Origin: Parvibaculum sp.
Lineage (GTDB): Bacteria; Pseudomonadota; Alphaproteobacteria; Parvibaculales; Parvibaculaceae
Direction: 5' to 3'
Length of the DNA: 64,000 nt
Assembly (NCBI RefSeq): GCF_030651915.1
Contig: NZ_JAUSBV010000010.1
Coordinates: 434,001 to 498,000, forward strand
The notes below the pieces were generated by a model that was given only the letters and a program-made list of their open reading frames with translations, did no database searches and was not told where the DNA came from. Positions 48,909-58,804 of this stretch are shown one piece after another. A program made the position numbers and the translations under genes. The first letter of the stretch is position 1, and each line of letters begins with the position of its first letter.

Positions 48909-49481
48909 ATGCAACGGCCGATTTCGATCATCTTCCGCAATATGGACCCTTCGCCCGCTGTCGAGGATCGAATTCGTGAGCACGCAGCGAAATTGGAGCA
49001 TTTGTTTCATCGAATTATTAGCTGTCAGGTTACCGTGGACGTCTCAGGGGATCGCCATCACAAGGGAAAACTCTACCGCGTAGGCGTCATCGTCCGAATC
49101 CCGACCGGCGAGATTTCTGTGAGAGATCCGGGTCCGAAGAACCATGCTCATGAGGACATATATGTCGCCGTACGCGATGCTTTCGATGCCATTGCAAGGC
49201 GACTTGAAGATCGTGCCCGCCGCATGCGCGGCGACGTGAAGGCGCATGAAACATCACCTCATGGAACAGTGACGAAGATTCTACCTGCCAAAGGGTATGG
49301 CTTTATTCAGACCAGCGAGGGCGAAGAAATCTATTTTCATCGGAACAGTGTGACAGGCGGAGCCTTCGATATGTTGAAAATAGGCAGCGAGGTCAGGTTG
49401 TCGATTGCTGAAGGCGAAAGCGAACACGGCGCACAGGCGAGCAGTGTCGTTCCGATCGGCAAGCACCACCTTTTGGACTAG
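48909..49481 (+). CDS. Ribosome hibernation factor (HPF/RaiA) fused to a cold-shock domain
   Basis: I start at ATG 48909 (MQRPISIIFRNMDPSPAVEDRI, 190 aa) behind TGGAGGG; an earlier in-frame start at 48843 lies inside the FNR-type box. Residues 1-110 are the S30AE/HPF fold that blocks the ribosome's decoding site. Residues about 115-185 are a cold-shock domain (GTVTKILPAKGYGFIQTSEGEEIYFHRNSV, with RNP-1-like GYGFIQ and RNP-2-like IYFHRN). This fusion could link ribosome dormancy to RNA binding. It ends 4 nt into the convergent membrane-protein gene. Confidence 0.88.
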   Translation: MQRPISIIFRNMDPSPAVEDRIREHAAKLEHLFHRIISCQVTVDVSGDRHHKGKLYRVGVIVRIPTGEISVRDPGPKNHAHEDIYVAVRDAFDAIARRLEDRARRMRGDVKAHETSPHGTVTKILPAKGYGFIQTSEGEEIYFHRNSVTGGAFDMLKIGSEVRLSIAEGESEHGAQASSVVPIGKHHLLD

Positions 49482-49768
49482 GTTTCGGGCGCGTCTCCGC
49501 CTTCTACAAAGAGCACCCAGGTGACAAGCAGCGGGCAGGCGACGAGGAACGCGAGCGCCGGCAGCGCCCATGCCGCCGGACCATAGAATGGCAACATCGC
49601 TGCTGTTCCGACGATCCCCATGGCTATCCACAAAGGGACCAGAAGAGGCGCGCTGAACCCCTTGGCCTTGCGCTGCGCCAGCACGCGACCATCTTTTTCA
49701 CGATATGCGCGTACAGGCACGTCACCGGCGGCGAACGCGGAAAGTAGAGCAATCAATCGGGTGTTCAT
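49478..49768 (-). CDS. Small two-helix membrane protein of unknown function
   Basis: I start at ATG 49766-49768 (MNTRLIALLSAFAAG, 96 aa) with AGGAGG upstream. A basic stretch (REKDGRVLAQRKAKG) precedes two membrane helices (PLLVPLWIAMGIVGTAAMLPFYG and AALPALAFLVACPLLVTWVLFVEGG-like). I do not recognise a family. Its stop overlaps that of hpf tail to tail. Confidence 0.6.
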   Translation of the reverse strand: MNTRLIALLSAFAAGDVPVRAYREKDGRVLAQRKAKGFSAPLLVPLWIAMGIVGTAAMLPFYGPAAWALPALAFLVACPLLVTWVLFVEGGDAPET

Positions 49769-49824
49769 ATCGATCCTCCTGTGCATTGAAGAGGCAACAG
49801 CCATCCGGACATTCAATCTGCCGG

Positions 49825-51147
49825 ATGCAACGGGACACTTCCTTGATCGAGCTCATATTGACGGACTTCGATGGCGCGCGTTTCAGGGTATCTGACCGCC
49901 GAGCATCCCAGGAGGAGATCCGGGCGGCCCGGGCAAAGCACCGCATCGGCATCCCCAAGATCCTCAACGTCTGGACGACGCACCAGTTCTGGCTCGGCTT
50001 CTTCGGTGCGCTCGGCGTCCCCAACAACCGCGTGGTATTCTCTTCCGACACCTCAGAAGAGCAGATGCACGAGTATGGGCGCGGGCGCGGCACCGTCGAT
50101 TGCTGCTATCCGGTGAAATGCGGCTCGGGGCATTACGGCGAGTTGGTCTTCGGCCAGAAGCGCAAGATCGACATCCTCTTCTCGCCGATGATCTACTCGC
50201 TCTCCTCATTCCTCAATGGCCACGTGATGGATTCCCTCGCCTGCCCTCGCGTGATGGCCGCGCCGGAGAATATCAAGACAGGCTTCATCAGAGAGGCGGA
50301 CGTCTTCGCGGAGAACGGCATCCGCTACGTCTCCCCCCTCGTCTCGCTCGGCGAGCGCCGGCTGGTGCCAAGGCAGCTCTTCGGCGCGCTCGACGGCGTG
50401 ATCGAGGGACTCACCTTTGAGGAGACCGCCGAGGCGGTCGAAGAGGGTTTTCGCACGCTCGACGCTTTCAACCGGGCAATGCGGGCGAAGAGCCGCGAGG
50501 TGCTGGAATGGTGCGCGCGGAACGACAAGCCCTGCATCATGGTGCTGGCGCGGCCGTACCACATGGAGACGGGCATCGGCCACGAGATTGAGGCGGATCT
50601 GCAGGCCTATGGCTATCCGATCTTGTGGATGCAGTATTTCCCGACGGACGACGACATCATGCAGTGGATCTTCGGCGATGATCTCGCCGTCGGGCATATC
50701 CGCTCGCCCTTCGACATCGACGATGTCTGGCCGTCCTCCTACAGCGCCAACACCAACGAAATGCTCTGGGGCGCGAAGGTCGCCGCGCGGCTGCCTTGGA
50801 TCTCCTGCGTCATCCGCTTGACGAGCTACGAATGCGGCATGGACCAGCCGACCTTCACGCCAGCGCAGCAGATCGTCGAGCGTTCGGGAACGTTGTTCTT
50901 TTCGTTTCAGGAGCTCGATTCGACGAAGCCCGCCGGTTCCGTCCGAATCCGCACCGAAACGATTTCGTATTATCTCGGTCGCAATTCGGATGCGATCATC
51001 GCAAGGAAACGTGCGCGTCTTTCGCCAGACAACCCGCTCCTGGAAGAATCTAGCGGGGGCGACCGATTTGAAGCTCACCGATCCGATGACGACGAACCTC
51101 TGTCCTTTGAAGGTTCGCCGCCGGACAGATCAAAAGCCGGAACGTGA
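49825..51147 (+). pseudogene. Truncated acyl-CoA dehydratase activase (2-hydroxyglutaryl-CoA dehydratase-activator family)
   Basis: The frame is open from ATG 49825 (440 aa). Homology to the large fused CoA-activase proteins seems to begin near residue 15 (ARFRVSDRRASQEEIRAARAKHRIGIPKILNVWTTHQFWLGFFGALGVP) and ends near YYLGRNSDAIIARKRARLSPDNPLLEE. Intact relatives are around 1200 residues or more, with N-terminal ASKHA ATPase domains and a further C-terminal domain. Both ends are missing here and the tail after LEESSG looks unrelated. It may be a decayed remnant, although the remaining frame is intact. No FNR-type box is seen. Confidence 0.7.
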
Positions 51148-51238
51148 CGAAGTTACTTCCGGGCCGGGGGAAGACCGCCGGCGCAATCCCGATCAATTCG
51201 GCCTTGCGCCGGACCAGGATTTTTATATAATCACCATT

Positions 51239-51823
51239 ATGCCAAAAAAGATCGACCACGACGCCCGCCGCCGCGACATTGCCAGAGCCGCCATTGCCGT
51301 CATCGGCGAGCAGGGCATCGACAACACGCGGCTTGTCGACGTCGCCCGCGCGGCCCATGCCACCACGGGCACAATCACCCATTATTTCGAGGACAAGGAC
51401 GCGGTGCTGCTGGCCGCCCTCGACCATGTCGCCCAGAACATCCTCTACATGCTGCGGCATGGCGATGAGGTCGACGATCTGGTCGACCTGGCGGCCCTCA
51501 TCCTTCCCGTCGACGAAGAGCGGCTGCGCGACTGGCGGGTCTGGCTCAGCTTTTTCAGCCGCGCCATCGGCGATCCGGCGCTGGCCCGCATCAACAAGGC
51601 CTATTACGACGAATTCCGCGACGGTCTCGCCGCGATCATCCGGCGCCGTCAATCCGGACGGAAGCTCGCCGCGTCGATCGAGCCGGACATGACGGCCGAT
51701 GCGATCATCTCGGTCCTCGACGGTTTCTGCATCCGCGCGACGCTGGAGCGCGAGGACTGGCCGCCGGAACGTCAGCGCAAACAACTTGAAGCCATGCTGC
51801 GCCCGCTTCTGCCGGCGCCTTGA
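51239..51823 (+). CDS. TetR-family regulator
   Basis: I start at ATG 51239 (MPKKIDHDARRRDIARAAIAVIGEQGIDNTRLVDVARAAHATTGTITHYFEDKDAVLLAAL, 194 aa). The first 60 residues are a BetI-like TetR HTH; the rest is a helical ligand domain. A TTATATAA palindrome lies about 10 nt before the ATG. It starts 19 nt before the dioxygenase gene on the same strand and probably controls it. Confidence 0.88.
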   Translation: MPKKIDHDARRRDIARAAIAVIGEQGIDNTRLVDVARAAHATTGTITHYFEDKDAVLLAALDHVAQNILYMLRHGDEVDDLVDLAALILPVDEERLRDWRVWLSFFSRAIGDPALARINKAYYDEFRDGLAAIIRRRQSGRKLAASIEPDMTADAIISVLDGFCIRATLEREDWPPERQRKQLEAMLRPLLPAP

Positions 51824-51842
51824 GATCAAACGGGAGGACAAG

Positions 51843-52751
51843 ATGCCGAAACTCGAAACGCTGCCCGCCACCGCCTCCGCCGACGAAATTCTGGCGGTGC
51901 TGAAGCGCGACGGCGCGCTGATCCTGAGGGATGCGCTGACACCGGCGCAGCTCGCGCAAGTGCGCGCCGAGACCATGCCCTATATCGAGGCGACCGATTT
52001 TGGACGCGACGATTTCACCGGCAATCTGACGACCCGCACCGGCGCGCTGGTCGCGCGCTCGCCGGCCTGCCGCGAGATGGTCACCAACAAGATCATCGTT
52101 CAGGCGGCGGAAACCTTTCTCAAACCCTTCTGCGAACGCATCCAGCTGCATCTGACGCAGGTCATCCGCATCACGCCCGGCCAGAAGAAGCAGCAGATCC
52201 ATCGCGACCGCTGGGCCTGGGGCACGTATCTCAAGAACATCGAACCGCAGTTCAACACGATCTGGGCGATCAGCGATTTCACGAAGGAAAACGGCGCGAC
52301 GCAGGTCTGCCCCGGCAGTCTCGACTGGCCGGACGATTATCAGCCGACGGATGATCAGATCGGCTATGCCGAAATGAACGCCGGTTCCGTCCTCATTTAT
52401 TCGGGCGGCGTCTTCCATGGCGGCGGTGCTAATGTGTCGAATGGCGACCGCATCGGCATCAACATCACCTACACGTTGGGCTGGCTCCGGCAGGAAGAGA
52501 ACCAGTATCTCTCCTGCCCGCCCGAAATCGCGCGCGATCTCTCGCCGGAGTTGCAGGCGCTGATCGGCTATTCAATGGGAAGCTATGCGCTCGGCTACTA
52601 CACGCCACCGCTGCCGGCAGGCCAGGGCCCGGAAGTCGTGCCGCCGGAATTCGCGCTCGGCAAGATGGACGCCAATGCCGCGCAATTCGGTTCGGCCGAG
52701 TTGCTCTCGGAAGTCCAGGCGCAGATCAGGGGCGAGAAGCAGACGGCCTAG
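51843..52751 (+). CDS. Phytanoyl-CoA dioxygenase-family (PhyH) oxygenase
   Basis: The protein has 302 residues with GGGAGG before the ATG. It is a non-heme Fe(II)/2-oxoglutarate fold: ligands H and D in [10 protein letters not shown], distal H and 2OG-binding R in [23 protein letters not shown]. The substrate is unknown; the family acts on branched or secondary metabolites. It ends overlapping kdsA by 4 nt (convergent stops). It pairs with the TetR gene immediately upstream. Confidence 0.87.
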   Translation: MPKLETLPATASADEILAVLKRDGALILRDALTPAQLAQVRAETMPYIEATDFGRDDFTGNLTTRTGALVARSPACREMVTNKIIVQAAETFLKPFCERIQLHLTQVIRITPGQKKQQIHRDRWAWGTYLKNIEPQFNTIWAISDFTKENGATQVCPGSLDWPDDYQPTDDQIGYAEMNAGSVLIYSGGVFHGGGANVSNGDRIGINITYTLGWLRQEENQYLSCPPEIARDLSPELQALIGYSMGSYALGYYTPPLPAGQGPEVVPPEFALGKMDANAAQFGSAELLSEVQAQIRGEKQTA

Positions 52752-53581
52752 GCAGCTTTCGCCACCGCGTCGAACTTCTTGAGGCGTGACAGCAGCGCCT
52801 CCAGGTCGGCAAGCTTGACCATATTGGGTCCATCGGACGGCGCATTGTCCGGGTCCTGATGGGTTTCCATGAAGACCGCGGCAACGCCGATGGCAACGGC
52901 GGCGGTGGCAATCACCGGCACCATTGTCCGGTCGCCGCCGGATGCCGTGCCCTGCCCGCCCGGCTGCTGCACCGAATGCGTCGCGTCGATGACGACGGGA
53001 CACCGGCACTGTTCCTTCATGATCGGCAGCGCGCGCATGTCGTTGACCAGCGTGTTGTAACCGAAGCTGACGCCGCGCTCGGTTGCCAGCACATTCGGAT
53101 TGCCGGCATCGACGATCTTCGCGACGACGTTCTTCATGTCCCAGGGCGCCAGGAACTGGCCCTTCTTGACGTTGACGACCTTGCCGGTCTGGGCGGCCGC
53201 TTCGAGCAAGTCCGTCTGGCGGCACAGGAATGCCGGAATCTGCAATATATCGACCGAGCCCGCGACTTCGGCGCATTGCTCGCGCTCATGCACGTCGGTC
53301 AGCACCGGTACGCCGAATTCCTTCTTCAGGTCCTCGAAGATCGGCAGCGCCAGATCGAGGCCGAGACCGCGCGTCGCATTGCGGCTGGTGCGGTTGGCCT
53401 TGTCGAAGGAGGTCTTGTAGATGAAGCCGATGCCGAGCCTGTCCGTGATCTCTTTCACGGCGCCCGCCATGTCGAAGGCATGCTGGCGCGTTTCGAGCTG
53501 GCAAGGGCCGGCGATCAGCACGAAGGGCTTGTCGTTGGCGATTTCAAGCTTGCCGATTTTGACGGTCTTGTTGGCGGACAT
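52748..53581 (-). CDS. kdsA: 3-deoxy-D-manno-octulosonate-8-phosphate synthase
   Basis: The protein has 277 residues: [51 protein letters not shown] and [13 protein letters not shown] are KdsA signatures. It condenses arabinose 5-phosphate and PEP for lipopolysaccharide Kdo. It starts 21 nt after pyrG on the same strand. The usual downstream neighbour eno is 32 kb away in this window. Confidence 0.97.
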   Translation of the reverse strand: MSANKTVKIGKLEIANDKPFVLIAGPCQLETRQHAFDMAGAVKEITDRLGIGFIYKTSFDKANRTSRNATRGLGLDLALPIFEDLKKEFGVPVLTDVHEREQCAEVAGSVDILQIPAFLCRQTDLLEAAAQTGKVVNVKKGQFLAPWDMKNVVAKIVDAGNPNVLATERGVSFGYNTLVNDMRALPIMKEQCRCPVVIDATHSVQQPGGQGTASGGDRTMVPVIATAAVAIGVAAVFMETHQDPDNAPSDGPNMVKLADLEALLSRLKKFDAVAKAA

Positions 53582-53602
53582 CGAACTTGTCTTTCTCTGC
53601 GA

Positions 53603-55237
<1,635 letters not shown>

Positions 55238-55336
55238 CTAGATTACACAATGAAGAACGATTCGAAGCGCCAAACAGGGCTCCGGCGGAAAATTGTCTGA
55301 CCGGCGCGGGTTTGGCTCGCGCCGCTCGAATTCGGC

Positions 55337-55711
55337 TTATTCGGCCCGCGGCACGCTCGGCTCGGCCGGCTCCGGCGCGGCCGGAGCGGTGGGGAACTCG
55401 GAACCCAGCGGTGCGGGCACCTGGGGCAGGTCCTCGTCGGACAGTTCCTGCGGCGCGATCACCCGGTCGAGGACCGAGTCGGCCGAACCGCCGCGCGAGG
55501 CGAGAATGCCCAGCACCAGGCTGGTGGTCATGAACATCGCCGCCAGAACGGCGGTTGTGCGGGTCAGCATGTTGCCGGCGCCGCGGCTCGACATGAAGCC
55601 GTCGCCGCCGCCGCCGATGCCCAGCGCGCCGCCCTCGGAGCGCTGCAGCAGCACGGAGGCGACCAGCGCGATCGCGATCATCAGATGAACAATGAGAATG
55701 ATGGTCGCCAT
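55337..55711 (-). CDS. secG: Preprotein translocase subunit SecG
   Basis: I start at ATG 55709-55711 (MATIILIVHLMIAIALVASVLLQRSEGGALG, 124 aa). There are two membrane helices (about 3-22 and 55-75), separated by the conserved LQRSEGGALGIGGG and FMSSRGAGNMLTRTT loops. A long Pro/Ala/Glu-rich tail follows, typical of alphaproteobacterial SecG. It is part of the SecYEG channel. It precedes pyrG. Confidence 0.93.
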   Translation of the reverse strand: MATIILIVHLMIAIALVASVLLQRSEGGALGIGGGGDGFMSSRGAGNMLTRTTAVLAAMFMTTSLVLGILASRGGSADSVLDRVIAPQELSDEDLPQVPAPLGSEFPTAPAAPEPAEPSVPRAE

Positions 55712-55863
55712 GATGCTCCGCGCGGTCCGAAAACTGGTCAAAAGGGCCTGTCCGTCCGGTCTTGCCGGGCCGGGTCAGTCCGGGCGCGTTGTAGCGCATG
55801 AGCGCGCCGGTTTCCAGCCCTCGTTGCGGTCCGCCGGATTGGCGCCGCAGGGGCCGGGGCCGG

Positions 55864-56058
55864 TTAGCCGAGCTGGCCTTCGCGAACCATGCGTTCCTGG
55901 CCGTCAGCCACGCTCTTGATCCGGTACTGATAGTCGACGCCTTCGGAGGGAAGCTGGCGCAGGACCACATAACGGCCGCGGGCCGCCGGCGGATAGGAAC
56001 CGCCGGGATTGAAATCGACCGTCTCGCCGATGTCGAACTTGTGCTTCTGCGTCGTCAT
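55864..56058 (-). CDS. Small conserved protein (64 aa), function unknown
   Basis: The sequence begins MTTQKHKFDIGETVDFNPGG and contains RGRYVVLRQLPSEGVDYQYRIKSVADGQERMVREGQL, which reads like an SH3-type beta-barrel, and the frame ends cleanly. The start overlaps the stop of the preceding small gene by 4 nt. The pattern RYVVLRQLP...YRIKS occurs in uncharacterised alphaproteobacterial proteins. I cannot name a function. Confidence 0.6.
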   Translation of the reverse strand: MTTQKHKFDIGETVDFNPGGSYPPAARGRYVVLRQLPSEGVDYQYRIKSVADGQERMVREGQLG

Positions 56059-56216
56059 TCTGCGGACCCTTCCTCGGGCGCGGCCTCATTGTCGTCGCCC
56101 GACGCCTTGCGGAGCGCGGCTTTTTCCTCGCGCTCTTTCAATTTCAGTTGCGCCTTCGCGGCCTTGGCCCGATTGCGTTCGGCGCGCTCGTGATTGTAGT
56201 TGGGCTTGAAAGCCAT
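56055..56216 (-). CDS. Small basic helical protein (53 aa)
   Basis: I start at ATG 56214-56216 (MAFKPNYNHERAERNRAKAAK). Residues 7-32 form one long charged helix (HERAERNRAKAAKAQLKLKEREEKAALRK) with an acidic tail. The upstream extension in the same frame is unlikely to be translated. It shares a 4-nt overlap with the following gene. The function is unknown. Confidence 0.55.
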   Translation of the reverse strand: MAFKPNYNHERAERNRAKAAKAQLKLKEREEKAALRKASGDDNEAAPEEGSAE

Positions 56217-56247
56217 CCGGTCCTCCGTTTCGGCCGCAGCGGCGGAA

Positions 56248-56472
56248 TTATTTCCGGCCCGCGCGGTCGATCGATTTGACGCGGCCTCTCGGTCTGCCGG
56301 ACTTTTCGGCAATCTCGCGGTCCTGCGCTTCGATGATCGCACGCGCGGTCGCGGTATCCTTGACGCCGTCGAGTTCAGCTGTCGGCACTTTGCGGTTTGA
56401 GCTCAGCGAGCCGTCCTCGTAGACGACGTTGAACATCAGAAAGTCGCCATCCATCGGCTTCTTGCGCGCCAT
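56248..56472 (-). CDS. Small conserved protein (74 aa), function unknown
   Basis: The sequence begins MARKKPMDGDFLMFNVVYEDGSLSSNRKVPTAELDG and ends with a basic RPRGRVKSIDRAGRK tail. A beta-rich N-terminus precedes a helical segment (TARAIIEAQDREIAEKSG). The pattern GDFLMFNVVYEDGS...SNRKV is seen in alphaproteobacterial hypotheticals. It heads a three-gene run of small proteins between cspA and secG. Confidence 0.55.
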   Translation of the reverse strand: MARKKPMDGDFLMFNVVYEDGSLSSNRKVPTAELDGVKDTATARAIIEAQDREIAEKSGRPRGRVKSIDRAGRK

Positions 56473-56486
56473 TGTGCCGCTCCGGA

Positions 56487-56517
56487 TAAAAAAAGGGGCG
56501 CCGAAGCGCCCCTTTTT
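56487..56517 (-). terminator. Intrinsic terminator of cspA
   Basis: Stem GGGGCGC/GCGCCCC (56495-56501 and 56506-56512), tetraloop, flanked by a run of A on the left and T on the right. On the minus strand it lies 8 nt after the cspA stop with a seven-T tail. It would also work on the plus strand. Confidence 0.85.
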
Positions 56518-56524
56518 CGGGCAA

Positions 56525-56734
56525 TCAAGCCGAGCGCAGATTCGCGGCCGAAACCTTGCCGCTGCGCTGATCGGTCTCGAGATCGTAAGCGATCTTCTGG
56601 CCTTCGTTGAGCGTGCTCATGCCGGCACGTTCCACTGCGGAGATGTGGACGAAAACGTCCTTGTCACCGCCGTCCGGCTGAATAAAGCCGAAACCTTTTT
56701 GACCGTTGAACCACTTAACTGTTCCGTTCGCCAT
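56525..56734 (-). CDS. cspA: Cold-shock protein CspA family
   Basis: I start at ATG 56732-56734 (MANGTVKWFNGQKGFGFIQPDGGDKDVFVHISAVERAG, 69 aa). RNP-1 is KGFGFI and RNP-2 is VFVHIS, a single OB-fold. It binds single-stranded RNA and melts structure. The 208-nt AT-rich leader back to tpiA is typical of cold-shock mRNAs, which fold differently by temperature. A clear terminator follows. Confidence 0.95.
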   Translation of the reverse strand: MANGTVKWFNGQKGFGFIQPDGGDKDVFVHISAVERAGMSTLNEGQKIAYDLETDQRSGKVSAANLRSA

Positions 56735-56942
56735 AGTTGGCATTCCTTCGTGTGTTGAGATAGCGCCGCCGTCGCACGTGCGACAGCGAATCAAACTTTG
56801 CGGGATCGGGAAAGACAGGTCCGGCGCTCGATCGCGAGCGTGGAGAGCAGCCGAACCAGTAAAATTCGATTTCGCGTATATAAACGCTTCGCGGGTAACT
56901 TACAAGGAATATTAAGAAAATCGCGGCTTTCGGCGGTTTTGC
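56735..56942 (-). promoter_or_regulatory. Leader/promoter region of cspA
   Basis: This stretch between the tpiA stop and the cspA start is AT-rich, with TATATAAACG and TTACAAGGAATATTAAG. It probably contains the cspA promoter and a long 5' UTR. No ORF of note is present. Confidence 0.5.
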
Positions 56943-57701
56943 TCAGCAATAAGCCGAAATGATCCCCCAGAAATCATCCGCTTTCAGGCTCGCGCCGCCG
57001 ACCAGCGCGCCGTTGACGTTGGCGACGCCCATCAGTTCCGCCGCATTCGAAGGTTTCACCGAACCGCCATAGAGTATGCGCATCTTGGCGCCCTCGGTGC
57101 CGAAGCGCGCTTCAAGGCTCTTTCGGATGGCCGCATGGACTTTGGCCACATCGTCCGCCGTCGGCGTGCGCCCCGTCCCGATCGCCCAGACCGGCTCATA
57201 GGCGATGACGGTGGTTTTGGCCGTCGCCGCGTCGGGCAGCGAAGCTTTCAACTGGCTCTTGATGATGGCGAGCGTCTTGCCGGAATTGCGCTCGGCCTCG
57301 GTCTCGCCGACACAGACAATGGCGACGAGCCCCGCCCGATGCGCGGCATCGGCCTTGGCCTTCACCACGGCATCCGTTTCGCCGTGATCGGCGCGGCGTT
57401 CCGAATGGCCGACGATGACATAGGTGGCACCGGCGTCCTTCAGCATTTCGGCCGAGATGTCGCCGGTATGGGCGCCCGACGCTTTGGCGTGGCAGTCCTG
57501 GCCGCCGATGGCGATCTTCGTGCCCTTCGCCGCATCCCTGAAAGCGGCGATCAGCGTCGCGGGCGGACAGATCAGCACGTCGCAGGCAGGCTTCTTCTTG
57601 CCGCCAAGCTTCTTTGCCAGCGCGGCCAGTTCCTTCTTCGAGGCCGTCGCCCCGTTCATCTTCCAGTTGCCCGCCGCCAGCGGTTTGATGCGCGCCGCCA
57701 T
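56943..57701 (-). CDS. tpiA: Triose-phosphate isomerase
   Basis: The protein has 252 residues with AAGNWKMNG, catalytic His region VIVGHSERR, catalytic Glu in [11 protein letters not shown] and the phosphate loop [11 protein letters not shown]. It interconverts dihydroxyacetone phosphate and glyceraldehyde 3-phosphate. It is the first minus-strand gene of the tpiA-cspA-secG-pyrG-kdsA series, divergent from the membrane-protein/ppiD series. Confidence 0.97.
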   Translation of the reverse strand: MAARIKPLAAGNWKMNGATASKKELAALAKKLGGKKKPACDVLICPPATLIAAFRDAAKGTKIAIGGQDCHAKASGAHTGDISAEMLKDAGATYVIVGHSERRADHGETDAVVKAKADAAHRAGLVAIVCVGETEAERNSGKTLAIIKSQLKASLPDAATAKTTVIAYEPVWAIGTGRTPTADDVAKVHAAIRKSLEARFGTEGAKMRILYGGSVKPSNAAELMGVANVNGALVGGASLKADDFWGIISAYC

Positions 57702-58272
57702 TTGTCCTGCTCCATCGCGTCCTGAATCGTTGCGCTCCGTTTAGCAGAGCGTCACGGCAGCGCCAACCGCAACGACCTGCGTGAAATAGAACACAGGTGC
57801 GACAAAATTCTCCATTGCCATGATTATTCAATTGGCAAGTAAACGACTCAAGCGTAGGTTGCGCGCCATGACAAACCTGCACATGCAATGGGTCTTCGAG
57901 ACCAACGGTCGAAACTACTCGCCTTCGGGGCCGGGTCGCTTGCGCGCGCGCTGATATAGCCTGCAAAATCGACTTTTCGAGCCCCGTTCAACCAGATCGG
58001 GGCTCTTGTGTTTTCAGGGTTCCGGTCCGTGATCCTCACCCACGTTTCCGGAGTTCCGTCATGCCTCGCCAATACTTCAACCGGCATCCCCGGCGTGTCT
58101 GCCGATGTTCCGCTCCCGGATCGATCCGGGCGCCGGAAATCCACAGCCTGCCTCACCCGTAAGACGTCACCCGTCGAACGGTAGCAGGTGCGGCGACGCG
58201 CGCCGGAGCCTGCGAATACTTTGCAACGACTTGCAGCTTTCCTCGCCTGTGCGAGGAGAGAAGGAGAATCTC
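57702..58272. other. 571-nt intergenic region with a strong hairpin at 57979-58005
   Basis: No gene is supported. It should contain the tpiA promoter and that of the membrane protein. The best structure is GAGCCCCG (57979-57986) pairing with CGGGGCTC (57998-58005), loop 11 nt, followed on the plus strand by TTGTGTTTT: either an intrinsic terminator or the end of an unrecognised small RNA. A 102-codon minus frame over it (57848-58156) shows no family and is rejected. Confidence 0.4.
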
Positions 58273-58641
58273 ATGACCACGCTTACCGACCGTGCGACAT
58301 TGCGACCGGCCCTGTGGCTTGCCCGGAATACCGAAATAGCCGGCGTCGGCACGGCGCTGGTTGCCTTTCTCACCCTTGCGCTCCGGACCCGGCCGCCGGA
58401 CGACCTGCTCGGTGCCCTTGTCGTCATCGTGCCGGCGCTGCAGGCGGCTTTCTTCGCCTTCATCGCCGCCGTTGCGGCGGGGGATCGCGACGCGCGGGCC
58501 GGCGCCACGGCTTTGCGCGATCTCGTGCTCTGGTTCGGGGCGAGCTTCATCACGATCTGGCTCTTCGTCGTCTTCACCCGGGCCAGCATCGATGCCTATG
58601 TCCGGTTCGGCGCGCCGCCGATGATCGGACCGTCGATCTGA
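58273..58641 (+). CDS. Small three-helix membrane protein of unknown function
   Basis: I start at ATG 58273 (MTTLTDRATLRP, 122 aa) behind AAGGAG. There are three hydrophobic segments: EIAGVGTALVAFLTLAL, LLGALVVIVPALQAAFFAFIAAVAA and LVLWFGASFITIWLFVVFTRA. No family is recognised. It is upstream of ppiD on the same strand with 163 nt between. Confidence 0.6.
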   Translation: MTTLTDRATLRPALWLARNTEIAGVGTALVAFLTLALRTRPPDDLLGALVVIVPALQAAFFAFIAAVAAGDRDARAGATALRDLVLWFGASFITIWLFVVFTRASIDAYVRFGAPPMIGPSI

Positions 58642-58804
58642 CAGCCGCAAGCGGCGCGCGGGGCCCGTTTTCCCAAGAAAATCAACCGGGAAGCCCGCGC
58701 GATCCGCTTGCGGGTGTCCGGCCCCGCACCTATCATGCCGCCCTCTCGAAGGACGGCGTGACTGGCGCGCCGCTGATGCCACGACCGCAAAAGAAAGATC
58801 CGAA

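Noticed and set aside
57840-57960. A tRNA or 4.5S-like RNA near the small inverted repeat GGTCTTCGAGACC
   Set aside because: No T-loop consensus, acceptor pairing or SRP core sequence could be found.
57848-58156. A 102-codon minus-strand frame across the intergenic hairpin
   Set aside because: Low-complexity Arg/Ser-rich translation, the hairpin falls in its middle, and no family pattern is visible.
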